A stretch of DNA of 64,000 nucleotides from Petrolisthes cinctipes. Taxonomy: Eukaryota; Arthropoda; Malacostraca; Decapoda; Porcellanidae. Below the pieces are notes generated by a model, which ran no database searches, was not told where the DNA came from, and saw only the letters and a program-made list of their open reading frames with translations. Both the position numbers and the translations under genes were made by a program. Positions 1 to 10,603 of this stretch are shown here, piece after piece. The DNA lies in NCBI GenBank assembly GCA_033782935.1, contig JAWQEG010002491.1, forward strand, positions 191,001 to 255,000, written 5' to 3'. Each line of letters begins with the position of its first letter. Within the stretch, counting starts at the first letter, position 1.

Positions 1-2640
1 AACACAGAAGTGAAGAGATGTGTGTTTCTTTACATGAATGTGAATCTAAGTTGTGTAAATATTGGAGAAAATGGTAAATCCCAGCTCATAATCTATGAAA
101 AGAATATGTTGGGAAAGGTGATTGCGAGTAAGGCTGAGCTAAATATACTGATACATAATTGGTTTCATACAAGATGGTTAATTTCAGTGTTTGTTATCTG
201 GTCTTTCAAATATGAGAAGAAATTAGGCAGGGTGTATCTCGCAAAAATGAGCTTACAGTGATATGGTTCCTAAAAATTACCCAAAAATGGTGTTCACATA
301 TATAGAGTTGTGTTAAGCCTGGTGCGCTGAGATGAGATTTGGTGGGGATAATACATTTGACTGGTTATAATTAAGATTGATGGAAAACAAAGTGTGTACA
401 ATAATAGATGCCCACATTCCTGAAGTTTGGTGTGGTTTAAAGTGGTGGCACGAGTCATGAGAGACGTTGCCAAGCCAGGCTGTGGTAACCAGAAGAGCCC
501 TGGGTAGCAGACACCCCAACAACCTTCCCTTGATGTCCCTTCGCCTGTACACCCAGCTGACTCTTTACTCTGACTTTCAGCTCTACAGATAACTTACTAC
601 TACCAGGTGATGGTCGGCTCTTCATGTGGTTCACTTTGGCACATGAAGCTTTAATCACCTCATTCCAGCTGCCAGTGTAACAAGCTTTCAAGTAGCTTGA
701 ATGTATTAACCATGGTTGCATTGGAATGCTTGTTACTCTGGTTTTCCTACTATTATCATTGACTAGACCTTGACTGTTTGACTGTTTGACTTTCTGACTT
801 GGGACAACAACGTGCCAACTGAGCAGCTGATGTCAAAGTGTCTTCTTACAGGCGGGATCAAGGGACAGGTTATTTCAAAGGTAACAGCACCAGTTGGTGC
901 TTGTGGTTTTTTGTCAGTTTTGCAAATACAGACCACTTAAGATCAGATCTCCTTCAGCCAGCCCTAACTTGCTGCTGTGTGATCTTATTTTAAGGAAACA
1001 CTATTATCTCAATAAAAGTCCTTAATTATGCATGATTAGATTCAAAATGAGCAACTCGTTTTGAGATAGTGGTGTGGTTTGTGTATACTTGCATATCCTC
1101 AATTACTTAAAAAGAATTTATCATAATGGTACCAGTAACAATGTATTCTGGTCATTATTTATAAATTGAGGATAGGCATTAATGTTTTTAGGCCTCAAGT
1201 GTATGATTAGTTGAGTTGCACAGGCACCGAACTCCGGATCATTTTGTGCCCCAACTGATCATTGAAGTTACGGTGTGTAGGTTGTAAGAAGTGCTAAGGC
1301 ATGTGGTATTGGTATTACGCTTGGGTAAAACAATATCTTACACGTTATTTAGTGATGGGCTTCAGTATTAGTGGTGTTAATGATACTGAAATAATACCGT
1401 ATGTGTTAGGTGTGATGGTATGTTATTATATTTTGTGGTTTAACTGATAATACTGAAGTACTTGGTAGATCACACGATTACCATGTGTACTTTTTAATGT
1501 GAGTTTTAATTTTTACTCGGAAAGGTTTTAAAAATAGGTTTGTATATCTCTAGAATGGCTATTACTGTATAATAAACATTTTTCTTATGTGACGGTAAAG
1601 TGTTTTGTCATTGTTACCATTAGTATTTCCCATTTGGGTTTAAAGAATACTGACAATCCCATGATAATCACCAGGTTAATGGTACAATATCTCTGTGAAA
1701 CCCTTTCATGTCAGTGCGTTCAGTATTGTAATAGGTCAATTGGATATGTGAAGGATTTAATTAAATAACAGGTGTTTCGGGTGTAACAAGCAATCAGACT
1801 GATATGGCTGTGTACATGTAACAACCACCTTTCAGTACAGTATCAGGTATTCTGCTTAGTAATATGAGAGTTCATGTAAGTTTTGTGTTGTGTGAAATGG
1901 TTTAGTCAATAAATATACTTGCAGGTGTAAATATCATATAACTCCATAGGGTTATTATAAAGCCTGGCATGATACCATGAACAAGCGTATATAACAATTA
2001 TGTTATGGGAAGTGTTGAAAGCAGCGTTCATTCAAACCAGTGTTGTCATTAATTTTAGGCTATGATGAAGTATTATGGTTGAGTCAGGGTTCATCCTGTA
2101 TTGGGTATATGTAGCCTGTACTAGTGTGTGATGCTTGTTGTATATTTGTAGGTATGCCATTTAGATGCTCAGTGTGTTACGACCACATTGGTTAGTTGTC
2201 TGAATGTGGGTTCACATTTTTTATACCATTAAAAGGTTAAGTATCCAAATAAATAGGCAGTCAGTTGGTTATGATGAGAATTTAATGAAGTTATTGTAAT
2301 TATTATTTAATGTTGCTTTCAATTAATAATCGTGAACTCACACTTATTCATAAGTTGTATTTTTAAGTATTGGTTGCCAACAGTATAGAGCATTATTTCA
2401 TGCTGGCCAATGATTGTATTGTTAACAACAGAATTAGAGTAATTCATATAATCACTTACGAGTTTTTCAAAGTAAATATGCTATAGACAACAGTGCGGCT
2501 TAAATAATCTGCTTTTGTGAATCTCATACAATTGATAATAAGCAAAAATTAAAACATTCGCCAGTTTGAACAATAAGCTCTCTTTATACTAATGTGTGGG
2601 AGTTGTTGGTGACCTTTTCTGGTGTGTCCTGGGTGTACAG
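1..2640. other. Upstream flank or intron of the cabeza-type gene
   Basis: This AT-rich stretch has no convincing long coding exon. The open frames in it are short and of low complexity or unlike known proteins. Because the first sure exon of the downstream FET gene begins in mid-codon at 2641, at least part of this stretch must be intron. The only candidate exon is a 29-nt segment at 852-880, listed separately. Confidence 0.6.
852..880 (+). CDS. Possible microexon of the cabeza/FUS gene
   Basis: Twenty-nine bases lie between an acceptor (ttcttacag) and a good donor (gtaaca after AAAG). Read in the only phase that joins the exon at 2641, they give RDQGTGYFK followed by [10 protein letters not shown]. 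This is the Gly/Tyr/Gln-rich composition expected just before the RRM of FET proteins. The phase agreement is seen directly, but a 29-base segment can fit by chance and no transcript evidence is available. Confidence 0.35.
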
Positions 2641-5600
2641 AAGATGGAGGGGGCTATGGAAGTGGTGGACGGTACGACGGGGATAGCCGTGGTAGCAGCA
2701 GCAGTGGTGGTGGTGACAGGTTCCGTGGGGAAAGCTCTGACTTGGTGATGCAGGAGGACACTATATTTGTTTCCTGTATGCCACCCCATGCCACAGAGGA
2801 TGATGTCAAGGATCATTTTGGGTCAATTGGTGTGATTAAGGTGAAGTATCCTGTATATTTGTTATTGTAACATTCTTAACTGGTGAGAAGAATATCAACT
2901 ACTAAACTTGTTATGATTGTAGTGAATAGTCCCCATGTTATACCTTTAGTGTTTGTACCTCTTAATGCTAACTTATACAGCTATGGCTGAAAGTCCATGA
3001 GCAGGGGGTACAGCTATCTCTTGTAGTTCTAAGAACAAAAATGTGCTAAAACAACATTACCAACATTTTGTTGAGCTGCCAGCTACCACAGTCAGAGGGG
3101 TGTGGAAACTTGACTTGTTCCAACTCTGTCCAGTATTGGCTGTGGCTTTGCACACCCCCCCCCCCCAATGCTTATGGACTTTCAGCCATGACTGTACAGT
3201 CCAATAGTCTGCAACACCCTTGAATGGTATCACCTCATTGTTCCCATAAACTGTCTTTCCTGTTACGTATATTTGAGGCAAGTGGGTCCTTTACAAAAAT
3301 TGGTTAGTAATGTGCACTAATCCCTTTAGGGGAGCATTACATGTGGTGATTTGAGCAATACTGAAGGTTTGGGAGCCCTTACTAAGTAACTTTTTTTCAA
3401 TTCTTAACTGTCCTTCCTTTTCATCTATTATTTCCTTCCTGCTACTGCCCCTCCCCTCAGTCTCCTTCATGCTACAGAGTCTTCCAGGCCCAGCAAGATC
3501 TTTGTTCTTTGTCTTCAGTATGCATCAGTTAAGATGAATTAGCACTCATATCTTTCAAGTTTGCTTGGTTAATTACTGAAGAGGAATGGATATACCTATT
3601 TTTCATACTTTAGTAATATTGTTGCTCGTGCTCCTGTTAAGCACTTCCTTAACCCATTGCTAATCCTTCTTAGTTTTTCATGGTTCCATTCTGTAGCAGG
3701 GCCCAAAACATCCTGTAATCCTTTAGTGCCATTGGGGTGATTTTTTTCTAGCACTTTTATTTCATATTCACTTAGTTACCATTTTATGAAAAGGGAAGAG
3801 GCAAAAACCATGTCGAATTTCTTTTGAGATGCCTGGACATATTGCTCCTGTATAGTAGCCATCCTGAAGAACATATGTTCAGTATTTCTTTTAGTTGAAT
3901 AATAAAATACCTCTAAGCTTCTTGATCCTTTGTTTTAAAAAAGTGACATTGCTGCTACTGGTATAATTATATTTTTCATACGAATGATATTAATAGCTGT
4001 TAATGTTGGGGTATGTGAACAGACTGACAAGAGAACGCAGCGCCCAAAAATTTGGATGTACAAGGACAAAGCAACTGGCCGTATGAAGGGCGAGTGCACT
4101 GTCACCTATGATGACCCTTACACAGCTAAGTCTGCAATCCAGTGGTTCGACAGCAAGCTTTTCATGGGACGAACTGTTAAGGTAATCTTTATTTCTGTAA
4201 TCAGGAACAAATTGCTTTGAGTATAAAAACACTATATAAACAAGTACTGGTACTGCAGTATATATAGTACATTAATGTATTGAACTGATATGTGAATCAA
4301 GGTATATACCGGAATATACTGGATTATTTCTGTTGTATTTAGATACTACCCGGTAGCGAGGTCCATAATAACAGGAAAATATTTTGTGTATCTTTAATGT
4401 ATATTACTGGATAGTGCAGATTTTGTGATAATACATTAGTATGGTTTTTACAAAAATCGGTATTGCATCCTCCCATTTTATTGGTGAGAAGAGGCCTCCT
4501 GGCCCGGGAAAGGTAATGTGAAAAAATGGAATGACCAGTGCAATAGCCCATGCTCATATCATTCAACCTTTTAGTGTGCAATTAAAATCTTGATTAATGG
4601 AATTATTAATATATTCTCTAAAATTAACACTTAGTACTTATACACAATCAGGTGCAGATGGCTGAGCGTCCAAAAAGCAGTTATGAGAGAGGGCGAGGTG
4701 GGTTCAGTGGAGATGAACGTGGTGGGCGAGGAGGAGGAGGAGGAGGAGGAGGAGGTGGAGGAGGAGGAGGACGAGGAGGAGGAGGAGACAGAGGAGACAG
4801 AGGAGGCTTTGAACGGCGGGGCGGTGGTGGACCTCCTGGTGGCCGTGGAGGTGGAGGAGACAGGGATCGTGATGGACCCCCCAGCGGTGGTAGAGGTAAG
4901 CTGATCTCCTAGGATAACAGAATTCTGTGATAGTCATGTAACATTACTCCAAGGCTAAGACTTAAGACATTATATGATAGATTTACCAGTTGAAATATAA
5001 GGACTTTCATTTTGCACAAATGGAGACTATTAGACCCTCTGATGTTAAAGTTCTGTCTGTATACTTATGAGAGTGATTTTCACATGCTTTATTCTCCTCA
5101 GGACGAGCAGGTGACTGGAGGTGCCCGGTACCCACTTGTGGCAACAACAACTTTGCTTGGCGCAATAGCTGCAACCGCTGCAATGAACCTAAGCCAGCTG
5201 GTCTTGGAGGAGATGATGGTAAGTTGTCAGATAAAGCAACTTGGTTACTTAATATGAGCAAATAGGGAGAAAGGCAAGAAAGGGAGTGCTTGGTGGTCAG
5301 ATGAAGTGAAAGATGCTGTAGAGAAGAAAAGGAAGGCATATAGGAGAACATTACAGAGGAATGTGTCAGAAGTAGTGAAAGAGAGAATACAATGTATGTA
5401 AGAGACAAGTGAAGAGGATGGTGAGTGAGAGTAAAAGGAGAGTGGATGAGGAGTTTGGCATGAAACTGAGTGAAAAGTTTAAAGAAAACAAGAAATTATT
5501 CTGGAAGGAGGTTAAAAGAGAAAGAGGAGAAGGAAAGTCTGGTAGCATGAGAATGAAGAGAGAAGATGGAGTTACTGTGAGTGGAAGGGAGGAAGTGAAA

Positions 5601-8526
5601 GAAGTGTGGAAGAGGCATTTTGATGGTCTGATGAATGGGGGGACGGGAGGGAGGCGGTGGTGACATGCATGGGGATGGAGGCAGGTGGTAGACGACAGGG
5701 TGTACATGGAGATTTAGGAAGAGAAGAGGTTAGGAAAGCAATAGGAAAGTTGAAGATGGGAAAGGCACAGGGGGGTGGGGGGGATAACTGCTGAAATGTT
5801 AAAGTGTGGGGGGGAGGTAGTGGTGGAATGGTGTTGCTTATATGTACATTGGCTTGGAGGCAGGGAGAGGTGCCAGAGGATTGGAGGAGAGCCATAATTG
5901 TACCTTTGTATAAGGGGAAGGGGAGTAAGGAGGAGTGTGGTAGCTATAGGGGAATAAGCCTCCTTAGTGTACCGGGGAAGGTGTATGGGAAGGTTCTTAC
6001 TGAGAGACTGGTTGATGTAACAGGGAATAAAGTTAGTGAGGAGCAGGGAGAGTTCAGAAAGGGTAGAGGATGTGTGGACCAGTTATTTGCATTAAAATCA
6101 ATAGTGGAGAAATATATTGGGAAGGGTAGGAAGTTGTATGCTGCCTTCATGGACTTGGAGAAGTCATACGATAGGGTTGATAGGAAAGCTATGTCAGAGG
6201 TGTTGAGAATATATGGTGTTGGGGGGGTCTTTGCTGAAGGGCATTGAGGCCTTCTATGCAGGTGCAAAAGCATGTGTACGGGTAGAGGGTGATCTAAGTG
6301 AGAGTTTTAATATTGGTGTAAGGCTGAGACAGGGATGTGTTATGTCACCATGGCTGTTCAATATATATATGGATGGTTATATGAGAGAGATGAAAGGCCA
6401 AAGTAAATGGCCTGCGGGCGAAGCTGAGGCTGAATGAAGCAAACTGGTCCTTGGCAGCAAGTTTATTTGCGAATGGCACTGTGTTGATGGCTGAGAGTGA
6501 AAGGGAGTTACAGAGAGTGGTGGACGAATTTCAATCTGTGTGTAAACGAAGGAAACTGAAGGTGAATGTTGGTAAAAGTAAAGTGATGGTATTTGAGAGA
6601 GCAGAAACTGAAGTGATTGACTTTGCTACACCTTACAGAGTGGGAGTACCAACTGGGACGAAGTGTGAGATAATTCTGAGAGGATGGAGGAAGTGAAGGA
6701 GTTTAAGTACCTGGGTACAGTTATGTGTAAACATGGGAGAGCAATGAGGGGTAGACAGGTCATAGGATCACTGGGGAGGATTATGAAGGGTAGAAGTGTG
6801 AGTATGGAAGTGAAAATGGGACTACGAAACAGTATAATCCTGCCAACACTGACATATGCGTCGGAGACATGGACATGGAGTAGGGCCCATCAGTCTAGAA
6901 TAGGTGCTGTGGAAATGAGTTACTTGAGAGGAGCATGTGAACTTACTAGATGGGATGGAGAAAGTAATGAGAGTGTATATGAGAGATGTGGTATGAGTGA
7001 GAAGGCAATTGGCATTGAGCGTGGAGTGGTTGAGAGAGTGAAGCGTGATACATTGAGATGGTTTGGACATGTAGAGAGAATGCAAGGTGAGGAGTTTGTA
7101 AAGGTGTATGGAAGTGAAGTTGTGGGACCTGGTGTGAGAGGCAGACCTCCGGTTAGATGGCAGAACAGAGTGGAAGAGTATGTACAGGAGAGAAACATGA
7201 GGGGCAGAGGAGGGCTTGACCAAGTAAGGAGGGAGTGTTGGAACAGGGAGAACTGGAGGCACTTCTGCCGTGGCCACCCCCTTTAGGGGAGTTCCCGGAG
7301 GGAATGAGGCGTCAGAGCTATAAACAGATAGATAGAACTTAATCAAAGGGTATAGGGAAGTGTTTTGAGATGGTATGGGCGTGTAAATAGAAAGGGTAAT
7401 GCAAGACTGGTGAAAAGTGTGATTGTTAGAGGCTAGGCAGAAGACCTATGAGGAGATGGAATATATAATTTAATTGCATGTTGAAATATATCAACAGCTA
7501 TATATCAAAAGAATGCATACTATGACCAAAATTGTGGAAATAACTTAGATGTAAGGAAGTCGGCTGGCTGATGGTCCCCACAGCAGGACGATGAATAACT
7601 AGCCATTGACAAATGTATGAATCCTGAGTTTAGTTTAGTTTTATAGAGTAATGATGCAGTATATGTTATGTACTCACAAAAATATTTGCTTTGTTTCTTT
7701 AGAAGGTAGTGGCGGAGGTGGCTTCAGGGGTGGATTCCGTGGACGTGGAGACCGTGGAGGGTTCAGAGGACGTGGAGACCGTGGGGGCCGGGGAGGATTC
7801 AGAGGTGGTCGTGGGGGCTATGGTGACCGTGATGGTGATAGAGATTCTGGTGGTCCTATGAAGGGGTAAGTATGTCTGTAAATAATGCAAGAGAGTCTCA
7901 TCTATACAGTATCTATAATATAAATATAAGAGCTTATATTGTAATAGTCCATCACACAAGTAGTAGATCTCTGCAAAATTGTGAATGCAACGTCATTGTC
8001 AATAAATACTGTGCCATGATTCTCATCTTCATTTAGTTTCTACTATTTTAAAGCTTACCTTTGCTATGTCACAGGTAGTGCGCTGAGAGCCCGAGACCCA
8101 TAAATTCAGTGTCCATTTTTCCAATGAGGGTGATCATGGCAGATACAAAGGGATGATTCTGGCTACAGAGATATTAAGGTGTTGGTTTTTTCAAATTAGA
8201 ACCAAATTGCCAATCTTAATTAAGTGGTCTGTCTTACCTTGTTAGTGAAAATTTGACTGATTGAAGAGGGATTGCTGGAATAGGGAGAATAGGAGATTTC
8301 TGACGTGGCCACCCATTTGGTGTCTGCTATCAATAGCTTGATTCAAATTTTACTTCATCAGTATCATTCACTTTAATACCAGTAGTTTCAGGTAGTGTCT
8401 TTTTGGTACATACAGTTGATGTTGCATTCATGAATATGTAATATATACATTTTTGGCAGTTAATATAATTGGCTTTTGTCTTTTTCCTGCAGTGACCGTG
8501 GACCAGGCAGATCCCGTCCTTACTAA
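2641..8526 (+). CDS. caz: FET-family RNA-binding protein, cabeza/FUS/TAF15 type (3' exons)
   Basis: Coding exons are 2641-2840, 4023-4181, 4652-4895, 5102-5218, 7703-7865 and 8493-8526 (TAA), about 304 codons. All junctions are GT-AG with matching phase. Exon 1 is Gly-rich, then opens an RRM ([19 protein letters not shown]). Exon 2 completes the RRM with [19 protein letters not shown], very close to insect cabeza. Exon 3 is an RGG region with a run of glycines coded by GGA triplets. Exon 4 is a RanBP2-type zinc finger ([19 protein letters not shown], then CNRC). Exon 5 is a second RGG region. Exon 6 ends in GRSRPY, the C-terminal nuclear-localisation (PY-NLS) type ending of FUS and cabeza. 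FET proteins bind RNA and ssDNA in the nucleus and act in transcription and splicing. The N-terminal SYGQ-rich part is not in the sure exons, so the gene is 5' partial here. The intron before exon 5 holds a decayed LINE. Confidence 0.93.
2841..4022 (+). other. Intron within the cabeza RRM
   Basis: This intron separates the two halves of the RRM at phase 0, with donor AAG/GTGAAG and acceptor GAACAG. It holds a short C tract near 3158 and no other recognisable element. Confidence 0.8.
5240..7335 (+). mobile_element. Decayed non-LTR retrotransposon (LINE) in a cabeza intron
   Basis: Several frames on the plus strand, broken by stops and frameshifts, translate as one LINE polymerase. Landmarks are [68 protein letters not shown] and a C-terminal RWFGHVERM part ending [18 protein letters not shown]. 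The catalytic YADD box reads FANG (LFANGTVLM near 6465), so the metal-binding aspartates are lost. At least three frame changes occur (near 6230, 6420 and 6690). The endonuclease part is missing, so the copy is 5' truncated. I do not assign a LINE clade. Fragments of the same 3' end occur at about 8257, 9449, 29650 and, inverted, 38896. Confidence 0.9.
7345..7470 (+). mobile_element. Second LINE 3' fragment
   Basis: The plus strand translates in part as [19 protein letters not shown], a RT C-terminal motif related to, but distinct from, the RWFGHVERM of the LINE just upstream. It is short and broken by stops. Confidence 0.5.
8257..8330 (+). mobile_element. Short LINE 3' fragment
   Basis: This segment resembles the 3' end of the 5240-7335 LINE: a GGAATAGGGAGAATAGGAGA stretch followed by a CGTGGCCACCC-like stretch. 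It lies in the last intron of the cabeza gene. Confidence 0.55.
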
Positions 8527-9448
8527 GGATATTGGTTGGTCACGTGTGTGTATGTGCTAAAGGGTAGTTGTGTGCACAGCTGTACATGTGTGTGAAGCGT
8601 GTCTCACGTATATGTTGATATACATTGAATATGCCTGGAACCATCAAGTTGGTCATAACCATTTGTTTTGTTTATACAAGATGGTTAAAGGATACATTGT
8701 TATTATTTTGTTCATACTTTTCCATATATGAAAATCCCAGGAAGGAAGGGTATATTGTACTTCAGATTAGGTCAAGTAATATATACTAGAAATAAGTCTT
8801 CTACTAGCCCTTCTTTATAAAATTTGTAAACTGGGAGCAGAGCAATGGTCATTCATATGATAACTATGGCATTTTATTTTCCTTGTAAAAGCAGTGGTAG
8901 GACTAATTTTAGTGGATTAGTATTCTTCAGCTGTCAGTATCTGCATTGAAAGGTACAAAACTCTGACTGATGCAGGGTCTAAGTGTAGATATTGTAAGGC
9001 ATCATGAACCCATTGTTAATCTAACCTTAAAGTTTTCCAGTTTATAAGAATATGGATATTTTTAAGGCTACTTGTATTGTGAAATACCTTATGAAAGTTA
9101 TTCCTCTGTACTATTAAACAAGTAAAATTTAGATAAGTGATCCTAATGTGTGTTTTATCCTGTTAAACTTATAGTTGTCCTTGATGCCTAAATGCAATGC
9201 AGCCAGTGCGATGGTTTGATAAGCGATGTTAAAACAGTTTATTAGATTTATGTAGTTGCATTGGTACCCTCATCCCTTAAAGTTTTTTTTATTCCTAATC
9301 ATTGAAAAATGGTAGATCCTGTATCTCTTTGTTTATTTCAGCTATGTTTCCTTTTCCTTCTTCCTATGACTAATTTCCAGTTTCATATCTAAGATTCCGG
9401 TCATCATCCTAGTAATGATACTTTCCTCAATGGTATTTACTTAAGACA

Positions 9449-9860
9449 AATAGGTGCAGTGGAAATGAGTTACTGAGAAGAGTATGTGGCTCTATCAGGT
9501 GGGATGGAGAAAGTAATGAGTGTGGAATGGTTGAGAGGGTAAAGCGTAATACATTGAGGTGGTTTGGAAATATGGAGAGAACGCAAAGTAGGTTCATGAA
9601 TGTGAAGTTGTGGGACCTGGTGTGAGAGGTAGACCACCGGTCCAATGGTAGAACAGTGGTAGAGAAAAGTGAGGAGTAAAGGAGGGCTTAACCAAGTATG
9701 GAGGGAGTGTTGGAACAGGGAAAACTGGAGACTTCTGCCGTGGCCACCCCCTTGGGGAGAGTTCTATAGTCTATCATCCTTGGTCAGAGCTATCCATAGA
9801 TGAAAGTCTGACAGGTCAACAGGCTGCACGTCACTAAGTCTGATAGATAGAAGGAAAAAC
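9449..9860 (+). mobile_element. LINE 3' fragment
   Basis: The segment closely matches the 3' end of the LINE at 5240-7335, from the GTGGAAATGAGTTACT region to the CTGCCGTGGCCACCCCCTT region, and then a degenerate GATAGATAGA tail. It is broken by several small deletions. Confidence 0.75.
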
Positions 9861-9954
9861 TTGCTAAATACGACGTCGAGTTCATGCCTATTTAAATAGT
9901 TAACAGCTATCGCCGCTCTCGGTATGTAGAAGATAGGGTTTTATAAGAACATGA

Positions 9955-10020
9955 GAATTTAGGAAACTGCAGAAGCCAGAAGGCCTGTTGGTCCAGTTCT
10001 TGGCAGCATCTGATTAAAAC
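9955..10020. repeat. Short dispersed repeat, copy 1
   Basis: The core reads AGGAAACTGCAGAAG, then AAGGCCT, then CCAGTTCTTGGCAGC. A second copy is at 14403-14470. The pattern suggests a SINE-like or LINE-tail repeat, not assigned to a family. Confidence 0.55.
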
Positions 10021-10603
10021 CCATCCATGTATATTATGTGTGTAGACAAGATGTGAAGTTGGTATAAATGATGTGACAAAACGTGTTTGCCGAGGTACTC
10101 GGAGGTAGTTGGGAGATGAAGGGATAATTTGTGAAGTACGGTAGGTAGAGAATAGAAATAACGTGACAAAATATATTTCAGTAGATTCGCTGAAACAAAA
10201 AAAAAAATACTAATTTTCCACATAATTTGGTTGGCGGTTGTGTATTTATATTTCAATATATAAGATAGAGAATGATGGCATATCCAAAAAATAAAAACAT
10301 GGAGAAGGGGGGGAATGTGTTCTCCATATCCGTGGCTTTTAAGTTTTAACCCCGAAAAATATAGATAGGTGCCGTTGTAAAGGCAACACGTTCCGAATAG
10401 TGTGAATAGCCGAATACCAACAGCAACAATGAGTCAACGACGACAATACGCCAGAGCGAGGTAGCTGGCTGCTGGTGAGCAGCCTGGCAGTACGAGGAGT
10501 AGCACGTGGTGTAACTTGTGCGGTGGTGGTATTGTGGTTAACGAAGTAAGATTAGGTTTACTTTGACTTTGACATTGTGAGATTACATTGTATAGTAAAC
10601 ATC

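Larger units (their letters stand above)
8527..10603. other. Region between the cabeza and BRX1 genes
   Basis: The first part is presumably the cabeza 3' UTR; an ATTAAA lies near 9113. It also holds a LINE fragment (9449-9860) and a short dispersed repeat (9955-10020). The last 200 bases before the BRX1 start are richer in GC and would include its promoter and 5' UTR. I see no clear TATA box. Confidence 0.6.

Noticed and set aside
4683..4904. Poly-Glu open frame over the RGG exon
   Set aside because: It is the +1 shadow of the glycine-rich cabeza exon; the RRM and zinc-finger exons fix the true frame.
6822..7346. 174-codon minus-strand ORF
   Set aside because: It is the reverse shadow of the LINE polymerase frame.
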